A stretch of DNA of 64,000 bases from Diplosphaera chodatii. Taxonomy: Eukaryota; Chlorophyta; Trebouxiophyceae; Prasiolales; Stichococcaceae. Positions 12,688 through 23,075 of this stretch are shown one piece after another. The notes below the pieces were generated by a model. That model searched no databases. It was not told where the DNA came from and saw only the letters and a program-made list of their open reading frames with translations. Every line of letters starts with the position of its first letter. Positions within the stretch are counted from its first letter, which is position 1. The stretch covers positions 2,418,001-2,482,000 of the forward strand of contig JAALGY010000015.1 in NCBI GenBank assembly GCA_032358165.1, in the 5' to 3' direction. Made by a program: the position numbers and the translations under genes.

Positions 12688-13103
12688 TTTGCAAGCCTGC
12701 TGTGTTTTGCAGGAGGCTGTGCCTGAACCTAAGCTCTCAGACCCTGGTCGACATTGGCACGGCAGCTACTACACCTGCTGACTGTGGCCTTTTGCGTGAC
12801 ATGTGCGTGAGTCGATGAGACTTTTCCAAGGTACTGTCGCGATGTTTGAGGTCGACAGCTTGCTGGCTGGAAGCACATGGCAGTGTCATGACGTCAGCAA
12901 GTAGCAAGAAGCCCTGATCAAGCTATGTTCAACCCCCCTCCCAGCCGCACCGGCATCGTTCGCAAAACTGCACGCACGAGTCTCTCGTTTGATACAAAGG
13001 CCTAGTGCGGAGGCAGCAGCACAGCAGCTGCGCCTTGCGCTAGTAGGCGGTGAAGCCGCTTTCCCTTGCCCCTGAGGCCGGGACCCACAACACATCGCAA
13101 CCA
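12688..13103. promoter_or_regulatory. Divergent promoter region of lyase (-) and eEF2 (+)
   Basis: 416 bp separate the lyase ATG (12687) and the inferred eEF2 ATG (13104). This must carry both promoters and 5' UTRs unless non-coding exons lie elsewhere. I see no canonical TATA box in a convincing position on either side. Confidence 0.5.
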
Positions 13104-16100
13104 TGGTGCGTGCCGGGGGCATCAAATCGAGGGGCTGCTGGCCATACGAGACCCTTTCCAGACGTTGCGTATGACGCAGGCATTTGACAGTGCCGTTGCG
13201 TTGGTTGCGCGGCACAAGTAGCATGCATCATCCAACGCCTGCCTTGCACCGTGAACCTGGCACAATGGCATGTGGCAGAATTGCCATGCTTGCATCCGGA
13301 TGTGCACACCTGCACTGTGACCTGCTTGTCAGTGGTCTGGTGCTCTGCCGAGCGTGCTGGCACTGTGAACACCATCGCAGTCGGGTGTGATGCTGTCAGT
13401 TGATAAGGCCCTGTCATGGCAGCAGCAAGTCGTGCCACAGCTTGCGAAGCAGCCCTAGCATGACGATTTCTGAGGTCTCCAGGCTGTTGTGTTCGCGTTT
13501 GATGAGTCAGGGTTGTATTGTATTGTTGCTGCCGTCCGCAAATGAGCGCTATAGCAGTGCCCAGCTCTTCTCATCCCAGCGCTATAGCAGTGCCCAGCTC
13601 TTCTCATCCCAACAATGGGCTCTCTATTGAGAGTGCAATTGAGTACAGCTTAACTAACCGAGATGGTTCGCATGCGCAGGTGAAGTTCACCATCGATGAG
13701 CTGCGCGTGCTCATGGACAAGCAGAAGAACATCCGGAACATGTCCGTCATTGCCCATGTCGACCACGGTGAGCTGGCATGCATTGAGTATATGCTGGCTG
13801 CCGCCGTTTCATGGTGGGACGTGCCTCTGTACCCTGTGCTGACTACTGTCATCCGTGCGTGCAGGCAAGTCCACACTGACAGACTCCCTGGTGGCGGCTG
13901 CTGGTATCATTGCCATGGAGCAGGTGTGCTGTGGCCCTGCAGTTGAAATTCTCACAGTCAGTGACGGCTGCCAAGCTCGTTCATAATGGCACATTCATGA
14001 CTTGAACACAGTTCATCATGCGAACAGCATACTGAGGAACCCTGTGCGCTGTCAGGCCGGCGATGCCCGTTTGACGGACACAAGGCAGGATGAGCAGGAC
14101 CGGGGCATCACCATCAAGTCCACCGGCATCTCCCTGTACTACCAGATGTCTGAGGAGGCGCTGAAGGACCTGAAGGTGGAGCGCGAGGTGGGTGTTGTGC
14201 ACCTTCCTGTAGAGTCGGACCGTGCCCTGCGCCCCACAGCATGGTGCACACATCGGCCTGCACTGTGAAACGCTACTACACAGCAATGGCAAGGCTGCAG
14301 CTCACATGCCCTGCTGCAAGGCAGTCTCACCCCCTGCCGCAAGGTATGAACAGTTTATCTCCTGCTGCAGGGCAACGACTATCTGATTAACCTGATCGAC
14401 TCCCCGGGCCACGTCGACTTCTCGTCGGAGGTCACAGCCGCGCTGCGCATCACTGACGGCGCGCTGGTCGTGGTCGACGTCATCGAGGGCGTCTGCGTGC
14501 AGACCGAGACGGTGCTGCGCCAGGCGCTCGGCGAGCGCATCCGCCCCGTGCTCACCGTCAACAAGTATGTCCACAAAGTCTCCCGACTCTTCTCTGCATA
14601 GTGTTGCTTGACCGTTGCCCAGGCAGCGGTCCTGCTGTATATCATCATGATGGTCTCTGGTCGCTCCATTGTGCTGCACATTGGTGACCATTGATCGTGC
14701 AGGGTGTAGCTGGGTGTTCACCACTGTTCCATGCTTGCAGGCTGGACCGGTGCTTCCTGGAGCTGATGCAGGATGGCGAGGAGGCCTTCCTCAACTTCCG
14801 CCGCGTGGTCGAGTCGGCCAATGTCATCATGGCCACCTATGCTGACGAGAAGCTGGGCGACACTGCGGGTACGTCCTATGCCCTCATACCAAGCCCTGCA
14901 TCGTGGTGCTTGATGCAGCTTGTCAAGGGGTACATCTGGTGAGTATGTGGTTTCAACTCCTTTTCTGGCTGCAGTGTACCCGGACAAGGGGACCGTGTGC
15001 TTCTCAGCCGGCCTGCACGGCTGGGCGTTCACGCTCACTGTGTTCGCCAAGCTGTACGCCAAGAAGGTGGGCAGCATGCCTTGAGCAAGCTGCATCTGCA
15101 GACATCACAGCCTGCATTGCCATGTGCACAGGAAGATCGCCGGGCGCCATGCCCATGCCGAATGATCCTCGTGACTCCTCGTGTTATGTACACGCAGTTT
15201 GGCGTGGCTGAGGACAAGATGATGGAGCGCCTGTGGGGCGACAACTTCTTCGACCCCAAGACGAAGAAGTGGACCAAGAAGCACACCGGCACCGACACCT
15301 GCCAGTGAGCACATAAACTCCCTGCGCTTGCATGCAGAGTACGCAACATCTGCAAATGTTGTTGTTCTCTAAACTTCTGACACTATCGTACTCATGTGGC
15401 TGTGCTTACTTGCTGTGCAGACGTGGCTTCGTGCAGTTTGTGTACTCGCCGATCAAGACGCTGATCGAGTGCTGCATGGCGGACGACCGCGTCAAGCTGT
15501 GGAAGCTGACAGACTCGCTGGGCGTCACCCCCAAGCTGAAGGCCGAGGACAAGGACCTGGTGGGCAAGCCGCTGTTGCATCTGAGCTGCACGTCATGCAG
15601 TGACCGGTCATATGATGGCACCCTGCAAAAGTGAGGTGCCGTGTGTCCTCCTGGGCACATGGGGCCACTGGTTGCAAAACACCTGCCGCCCCAACGGTGG
15701 GTACCTCGACTGACGGTCCTGAGCAGTTTGCTCACCAATTGACCTGGTGCATGCAGGTGGGCAAGCCGCTGATGAAGCGCATCATGCAGGCGTGGCTGCC
15801 GGCCAGCGAGGCGCTGCTGGAGATGATGATCTGGCACTTGCCGTCTCCGGCAATCGCCCAGAAGTACCGCTGCGAGACCCTGTATGAGGTGCAGCTCTGC
15901 AGTTGTCACAGTGACAACCCGCAGTCTACGCCTGCTGCTGGGTTCTTGCCCTGTCTAGTAGTTTGTCTCATACTGACTGTCTACCTAGTGTGCATCCTGA
16001 CACCTGACACCGTGCTCCTTGCGCCAGGGCCCAATGGACGACCAGTACGCTGCGGCCATTCGCAACTGTGATGCCGATGGCCCGCTGATGGTGTATGTGT

Positions 16101-19100
16101 CGAAGATGATTCCCGCCCAGGATAAGGGCCGCTTCTTTGCCTTCGGCCGTGTGTTCTCTGGCACCATCGCCGCGGGCATGAAGGTATGTAGGTATCAACT
16201 TAATTTTGGCGCTAGCTCTTATTGATCTGACAGTGCTGTGAGTAGTGCTGCAGCAGATACGAGGAATGTTTTCACATGTTTCTGAGCAACATCTGCTGGC
16301 TTGCAGGTCCGCATCATGGGCCCCAACTACGTGCCAGGCAGCAAGAAGGACCTGTACATCAAGGTATGCTCGCTTTGGTGACTGACATGCGTGCAGTTCC
16401 TGCGGCACGCGTGTTGCCTCTGACGACATACAGACGTCTGAGGAGTTATTGTCGGTGCTGCAGACTGTGCAGCGGACGGTGCTGTGCATGGGCCGGAAGC
16501 AGGAGGCCGTCGAGAATGTGCCCTGCGGTAACACGGTGAGCTCCCGCGATGCAATGCACAGACGCCCACCTCGGCCCGTTCCCGCTGGTTGCGCCAGCTG
16601 CTTGCACATTGGCCACCTCGGATGCCACTGCCGCCTGCATTCCCAAGCACCTGCTCTTCATGTGTGCTGCTCCATGGGCACAGGTCGCAATGGTGGGCCT
16701 GGACCAGTTCATCACAAAGAATGCGACGCTGTCCGATGAGAAGGCCGAGGATGCGCACACCATCAAGGCCATGAAGTTCTCTGTGTCGCCCGTCGTGCGC
16801 GTGGCCGTCGAGACCAAGGTCAGTCTGCTGCAGATGCCACACACAACTGAAGCTGTTCACGAGTACAGTGTCAACACACAAAGCACGCAGTCGTCCTGAG
16901 CTGTTTCCTCCGCTCCTGTGCATCTGCTGGATTTGCGTTCAGTTGGTGCAACCTCCTAGAAGCTGCTCCCTCTTGTCGGAAAGCCCCGACTCGGTTGTCG
17001 TTTTCTGTACCCGCAGCACGCGCAGGACCTGCCCAAGCTGGTGGAGGGTCTGAAGCGGCTGTCCAAGTCGGACCCCATGGTCCAGATCTCCATTGAGGAG
17101 ACGGGCGAGCACATCGTGGCCGGCGCCGGCGAGCTCCACCTGGAGATCTGCCTCAAGGACCTGCAGGTGGGGTCGCGCTGTACACCAAAGCAGCTGTGCA
17201 GTGCGCAACAAGTAATCAAGCACGAAGGCCTGTGGAACAGCAGCGGGCTGGTCTGCGGGGGCTTGCAGCTCGGGCGTGCTCATGGCCGAGGCGGGTCGAG
17301 TTGCAGCCGCGCGAGCGGACGACATCCAGCAGACTGCTGCAAGAGTCGCTTGTTGCTGATTCGCTTGCCTGCTGTCAACCTGCAGGAGGACTTCATGGGC
17401 GGCGCCGAGATCCGCATCTCCGACCCGGTGGTGTCCTTCCGTGAGACGATCGGCGACAAGGCGGACCACATGTGCATGTCCAAGTCGCCTAACAAGCACA
17501 ACCGGTGCGGCCCTGTGCTTTTGCAAAACGAGGGTGATTTCACAGCAATTTGATCGTTCATGACAGGCTCGTAGGTGTGAAGTCATAAGCTTGCTGGTGT
17601 GTCTTGCTGTTGCACTGTCTATCGTCAACAAGGGCATGTCCAATATTGCTCCTCATCCTCGGTTGCAGGCTGTACCTGACGGCACGGCCCATGGAGGACG
17701 GCCTGGCGGAGGCCATCGACGAGGGCAAGGTGGGCCCGCGCGACGACCCCAAGACGCGCGGCAAGGTCCTCACCGACGACTTCGGCTGGGACAAGGTGCT
17801 GCCCCCTGCTTGCTCCACATCTCACGGTCCCTTTGTGCCAGCCGGGAGGGCCCCGCACACCTCTTGCGCAGATGTTGTGCTGCTTCTACAGATGCACAGC
17901 GTGCATATGCTGCAGCCCGTATCCATGCATGAGGCTGTTCACACTGTATATGGGTACGTGAGGCCTTCTGACGATGCGCCAGAGGTTGCACCCGGCAGCT
18001 TCGGTAGTGTGCCATGTAACCCTCTGCATGGTTTCTGCGCTGCAGGATCTGGCCAAGAAGATCTGGGCCTTTGGTCCGGACACCATCGGCCCCAACCTGT
18101 TCACCGACATCTCCAAGGGTGTGCAGTACCTCAACGAGATCAAGGACTCGTGCGTGGCGGCGTTCCAGTGGGCGTCCAAGGAGGGCGTGCTGTGCGAGGA
18201 GAACATGCGCGGCGTCGTCTTCGAGGTGTGTGCCCACGCAGCGGCGTTGTTGTCTCATGTACAGGGTGAAACGTGCTATGAACAGTCACTGTCATATATG
18301 CACACTGCCGCACTGTAGGCAGGGTTGTTCACCGGTGGGTGCAGCCTCACAGACGAGTGTCAGTGGTGCCGGCTTGACTATCTGGTGTGACGCGTAGTGC
18401 TAAACACCAGCTCGGCCCCTCTGATGTGACGCCTGGTGTTCCGCAGATTAACGATGTGGTGCTGCACGCGGACGCCATCCACCGCGGCGGCGGCCAGATC
18501 ATCCCCACCTGCCGCCGCGCCCTGTACGCCACCGTGCTCGCGTCGCAGCCCCGCCTGTGCGAGCCCGTGTACCTGGTCGAGATCCAGGTGCGCTTAGCTC
18601 GACACTCGAGCGCCATCTGGGATATCGCCTGCCTGCGGTCCTGCGGTCCTGCTGAGGGCGGGCGCAACAGTGTCTGGCGCCCAGGGCTTGCTGACTTGCA
18701 TGTGTGTTTTGCGCGATGCTGAAGTATGAGCAACTGCTTGTGTGTGGGTCTCCCCCGTGCAACGTCGAGTGGCTGCAGGTGCGCTGGTGCTGACAGCACC
18801 TCGTTTTGCGCATGTGCAGTGCCCGGAGCAGGCGCTGGGCGGCGTGTACTCGGTGCTCAACCAGAAGCGCGGCCTGGTGTTCGAGGAGGCGCAGCGCCCC
18901 GGCACCCCCATCTTCAACCTGAAGGTGCTTAACGCAATGCAGCCGCCACATGCCGTGTGCCTCCCACTGGCAGCTGGGGCGGTGGCGTTACCGGTCCCTG
19001 TGGCTGCGCGGCGTGCTTTGTGCTTGCTGTCACGGCTGTGCTGGGCAGTGACACTGGTGACACCTTTGCACAAAAGCCCTCCTAAACTTGCTGCAGGCGT

Positions 19101-19673
19101 ACCTGCCGGTCGTGGAGTCCTTCGGCTTCACCGGCACGCTGCGCGCCGCCACAGCCGGCCAGGCGTTCCCGCAGTGGTGCGTGCCTCCCCGTGCTACTGC
19201 TCTGTTGCAGATGAGTCACATGCTATGTTGTCGAGCAGACACATTTCCAAGCTGGTTTCTGTTCTGGCAGCTGCTGCTGATGTATATATCTTGACTTAAC
19301 CATGGGTTTTCTCGCTCGCAGCGTGTTCGATCACTGGGAGCAGATGACATACGACCCGCTGAAGGTGTGTGTCTTGGTACAGTTGAAACCCTGGAAATGG
19401 TTGCGCTACATTCACCAACAGCGATGTGCTTACTCTCATCGCCTCGCCTGCTGTAGGACGACTCCCCAGCCAACGTCATCATGCTTGACGTGCGCAAGCG
19501 GAAGGGCCTGAAGCCGCAGCCGAACTCGATCACAGGCATGTTGTCACTCCTCTCGATTGATTTGTGGTCCTCCTGTCATCGCCTGCGTTTGATCGCAGAT
19601 CACCCACAGATCGTGCGTGCAAGTACTGACTCCTCTGATTTTCTGCTGTGCAGAGTATGAGGACAAGCTGTAA
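13104..19673 (+). CDS. EEF2: Translation elongation factor 2 (eEF2), 24 exons
   Basis: GTPase that drives ribosomal translocation in the cytosol. Exon 1 carries only the ATG (13104-13106, context CAACCATGG); intron 1 ends at 13679. Exons then run 13680-13767, 13865-13923, 14056-14187, 14371-14564, 14741-14868, 14975-15066, 15198-15304, 15421-15559, 15757-15888, 16028-16183, 16307-16363, 16464-16535, 16684-16818, 17017-17166, 17386-17504, 17669-17795, 18046-18225, 18447-18587, 18820-18924, 19097-19176, 19322-19364, 19457-19535, 19654-19673. The total is 2,538 nt and 845 aa, the normal family length. Visible: the P-loop AHVDHGKST split by intron 2, G2 RGITIKST, G3 DSPGHVD, G4 TVNKLD, the regulatory-loop equivalent LTDTRQDE, the diphthamide loop DAIHRGGGQ with its histidine, and the C-terminal EYEDKL. 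Intron density is striking for so conserved a gene. The last intron has a GC donor. Confidence 0.97.
13107..13679 (+). other. eEF2 intron 1 directly after the start codon
   Basis: A 573-nt intron inferred between the ATG at 13104 (donor GTGCGTGC) and the acceptor CGCAG before 13680. A textbook branch-point CTAAC lies at 13654-13658, 21 nt before the acceptor AG. An in-frame ATG at 13663 would leave an unlikely Val-Arg-Met-Arg-Arg-like leader or a 14-nt intron, so the upstream ATG is preferred. Confidence 0.75.
13545..13610. repeat. Perfect 33-bp tandem duplication in eEF2 intron 1
   Basis: Two head-to-tail copies, 13545-13577 and 13578-13610, are identical over 33 bp, each beginning AGCGCTATAGCAGTGCCC. 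They lie about 60 nt upstream of the intron acceptor. The perfect identity suggests a recent duplication. Confidence 0.95.
15560..15756 (+). repeat. eEF2 intron flanked by a 15-bp direct repeat
   Basis: The first 15 nt of this 197-nt intron (15560-15574, GTGGGCAAGCCGCTG) are identical to the first 15 nt of the following exon (15757-15771). The upstream exon end GACCTG also recurs at 15741-15746 just before the acceptor. Family conservation (VGKPLMKR) shows that only the downstream copy is coding. This is the footprint expected of intron gain by local segmental duplication, or of insertion with a target duplication. Confidence 0.85.
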
Positions 19674-20318
19674 GCTGGTCCCGTCTGCTGGGTCGGAGTG
19701 CAGTGCATTTGGAGGAGTGCCTTAGTTACCCAACTGTATACCACTGCAAGCGCTGCAGCGGCGTCACCAACCAATCTTTTGCTGCTTTGACTACTTGCTG
19801 TGCAAGGACAACGCGTCCTCTGTCTAATGGTAATGATGAGCAGCAAAGGCGCAGCAACAAGCCGCCTGCAAGGCGACCTTGCATGAATATGATCTGCTGT
19901 CACCAGGCATCTCCCCCTTCATAGATGCAGCAGAGGATCCCTTCCAGCCTTGCATGAGGCTTGATTTGGTCTCCGACTGGGCCATACCGTACCTTGTCAT
20001 TCTACACACGCTTGGTGCATTGCACTTAGTGCTGATGGTTGTTCCAGAAGCAACTGCGATACATATCTCCACCTCTCATGCATACTTCCGGCTGCTGGTT
20101 CCTGCTCAACACTGCACTGCCAGTTTCTGGAAGGAGACGAAGGGGATGGTGCTGTTGGTGTGCAGTACTTGCGCCGCTGCCTCCTGCATCATGCAGCTGC
20201 TCCGATCAGCACCTTCCAGACCCAAATGCGCTGCGTTTGCAGCGCCCAGTGCCCGTGAGCACATGTACAGAAGCACAGGCTCAAACTCATCCACAGTTGT
20301 CCAGACGCCAGAACTGCT
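19674..20318. other. Convergent intergenic region (3' UTRs)
   Basis: About 645 bp between the eEF2 stop and the inferred stop of the minus-strand secreted-protein gene. Only short ORFs are present. The eEF2 stop itself lies inside TGTAA, the green-algal polyadenylation motif, so that copy is probably coincidental. If the minus-strand gene has one more 3' exon, it would lie here. Confidence 0.35.
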
Positions 20319-22412
20319 TCACAGTGTGTCATGCCTTGCCTGTGTCATGGTGACATTGACGCTGCCATAGTAGCCGTCCGAGACTGTCACGCTGAAGGAA
20401 TAGTAGGACTGGCTGCCTGGGACCAGGCGCACTCTGGAGACGCTGGACCGCTTGGGGCCAGACACCGTGAAGAAGCTCGATGCAATATCTGGCACCGCCT
20501 GCCATATATATGTAGCAATGTCAGGAAACCTCCTCATCTTTGCGGAATCGGGGGTGAATAAAGATGTGGCAGGTAATAGAGAGCAGCACGCCCAGACTGC
20601 TGGGCTTGACTATACATAAGCAATAAGTGTGCTAGTAAGCGTTCACCTGCGTGAAGACAGCCGCCATCTTCGTCACGGCTGCATCAGTGGTGGGCCCAAG
20701 GCGCGGCGTGTACGCCAGTCCCAGCGCATACAGCTCCGCAACTTGCCTGTAGTTGAAGTATCTTATGCCTAAGCGCAACGAATGCGAAAACTCTTTCCTT
20801 TCTGTTGCTGTTGCACATTGCTTTCTGTGCAGCATGGTGGCTCCAGTATCAGCAATCACAGCACACCGGCTGCGGATGCTGGTGGTGATGGAGCTGCCTG
20901 GGAAGCGCTCGCCGCATGCATCCACCACGCTTGACGAGCTTAGGTCCAGCACCTGCATTGCCAGTACAACTGGCAAGTCTCCAGGAGTTACCACATGCCG
21001 CGGCCGCCGCAAGCCAGGCTGCACCAAATGGGGACACTGGTGCAGTGTGATGGGATCGTATATTGGCGGGTCGCACCAGTTGCGTGGAGTTGGTGGCCAA
21101 GGGTGCCAACAGTGGTGCAAAGCCGCGAATCACAAGCGACTGACAGTCCGCCGTCTGCACAGCATAATCTAGTTGCGTGCTTATGCTGCACATGCATCGC
21201 ACCTCAGCAGCAACTGCTGTTGTATCAGTCAGGTAGCGCTCTCTGCACTGGGTGCCACGAAGTATTTACTCACCTCATACACGGATGTTATCGTGGCATC
21301 AGGCTCAGGTGAAAATGGTGGCGCCGGCAGCACAAAGCCACCAGTGCAGGTAGGCGCCGAGATCTCAGACAGCTCTGGCGCCACAGACTGCAGCACGCTG
21401 CTCAGCGCATTCGTGTACAGCCGGATCTGCGCGCTGTTGATGTACTGCACCGGGTGGCTGAAGTTGATCTGTGCCTGCGTGTGACACAGTAGCAGTGTTG
21501 TCAGCACTGCAGGTATCGATGCAGTCTACAACTTGAGCGGACCAGACACCTATCCCGTATGTTATGATGAACACGCACGTGTGCTGCACAGGACCATGTG
21601 GAGCACTGTCTACTTGTAGGCAGCAACACAGTGTAGCGTGTACCTGAAAGAAGACAAAGTCCAGGGTATTGTTGGGCACGATGATGCTCGGCACAACATA
21701 CAGCGACGTCCACGTAGGGTTCGTCGTCGAGTTTAGGAGCCGAGGGTTGCCGGGGGCAGTCTTTGTGAAGCTGGCGTTGGCCGAGCGCTGCTCCTGCGGC
21801 GAGGAAAAAGGAGAAGCAGTTAGGCTTGCTTGCACCAGACTTTCAACCGCAAAGATGAGCTGCACCCATCAATGCAGATTGGTGCAGTGCTCCAATAAGC
21901 AAACAATCGGTCGGGAGCAGACTCTTCATGATGGGGTGTCACCGAGTAGGAGGTCGTGTCGCAGGAGCACTGTGAGGTCGGCGGCAGGGGTGCTGGCGGC
22001 GTCTGTGCATCAGCGGCGGACTCCACAACCCTGCAGCCAGTGCAGCCTTACTGTAAACCGGACAGAAGAGAGGCAGATGACTCGAAACTCCTTACAGAAT
22101 GAGGTCAAAAGACGTACGTGGTGCGCGCGTCTGAGATAGGAGGCGACCGCAGCACAGGGACCACAGCGGCTTCGGGCGCAATGCTGGGCAGCGCAGCCGC
22201 CGACTGCACCGTCTTTGCCGCCGGCGGCATCATGAACGCACCTAGAGCGCATGTCAGATATCCCGAGGTGCCTGAGAGCAGAATGGGATGTTTCTTGGCT
22301 GCTTCACTGTCGGGAACGAAGATGCTGGCGTGCCTGGGGGTGCAGCTGATGCTGGGCCGGCGCCGGCGTACGCCAGCGCGGTGACCAACGCCAAACACCA
22401 TGCAGGATTCAT
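20319..22412 (-). CDS. Probable secreted or cell-surface protein, several exons
   Basis: The best start is the ATG at 22412, whose first residues form a clear signal peptide (MNPAWCLALVTALAYAGAG, then PASA). Further exon-like segments: FMMPPAAKTVQSAAALPSIA near 22.15-22.24 kb, a Pro/Cys piece QTPPAPLPPTSQCSC near 22.0 kb, NPTWTSLYVVPSIIVPNN near 21.7 kb, INFSHPVQYINSAQIRLYTN near 21.3-21.5 kb, LDLSSSSVVDACGERFPGSS near 20.9 kb, and a last piece RVRLVPGSQSYYSFSVTVSD ending at 20319. The last segment resembles the beta-sandwich repeats of REJ/PKD-type extracellular regions, and N-glycosylation sequons (NSTT, NVT) are present. It could be a cell-wall or adhesion protein; exon joins were not all resolved. 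No transmembrane segment was identified with confidence. Confidence 0.5.
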
Positions 22413-23075
22413 GTTTCAGTCTTTCCGCGATGACCAGCGCCTGTGATACGCCCTCTATACCCGCTCGAACGAACACCCTGCCGTGCTGACGCTGGGTGAT
22501 GCGTTCCGAAGTCTCAACTGCTGACGTTACCGCTTTTCTGAGGCGATGCAGACAAGAATTGACAGAGAGGAGGAGTGACCATGTATTGCCAGTCAGCTGC
22601 CCGACCCGCAACGCAGCAGCACCGTTGCTCGCCTGGTCAACTGCACCATGGTCAGGGTTTTACAGTCACATGGAACCACAATGTATGGCCACACCAATAG
22701 CCGAGTTCTACTGCCTCAGTCGTTTCCAGTCAGGAATTGCATGACACATATGCACACTGCGATCACTAGGCTGAGCCTGATACAGTCACACGAGGTGAAC
22801 ACGCGACTGCAGGGCTGCCGGTCCCAAAATAATACTCCAGGATTGCATGCGCTGGAGAGCCGTCTGGAAGAGCGTTTGCGTAAATACCAGTTACCATCTC
22901 CCTGTGCAATACACTCGTCACTCATACTTGGTGATGTTGGTCTCAGCTGCTATTCGCTTGGCCTACTCTGCCTGCCGTGAATTTTGTTGCGCCTGTCTGC
23001 TTTGCCAACCACTCCCGCCCATAGCCCAGCCCAGCGTTCTGTCCAAATAATCCCAAACTGCTTCACTGCGCATCC
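22413..23075. other. Intergenic between secreted-protein gene and FBPase
   Basis: About 660 bp between two minus-strand genes. It should contain the FBPase 3' UTR and the promoter of the secreted-protein gene. No ORF with recognisable content, repeat or RNA gene was seen. Confidence 0.35.

Noticed and set aside
13661..13665. ATG just upstream of the eEF2 coding frame as start codon
   Set aside because: It would need either a 14-nt intron or extra residues before VKFTIDELR. The upstream ATG at 13104 with donor GTGCGTGC and the CTAAC branch point explains the data better.
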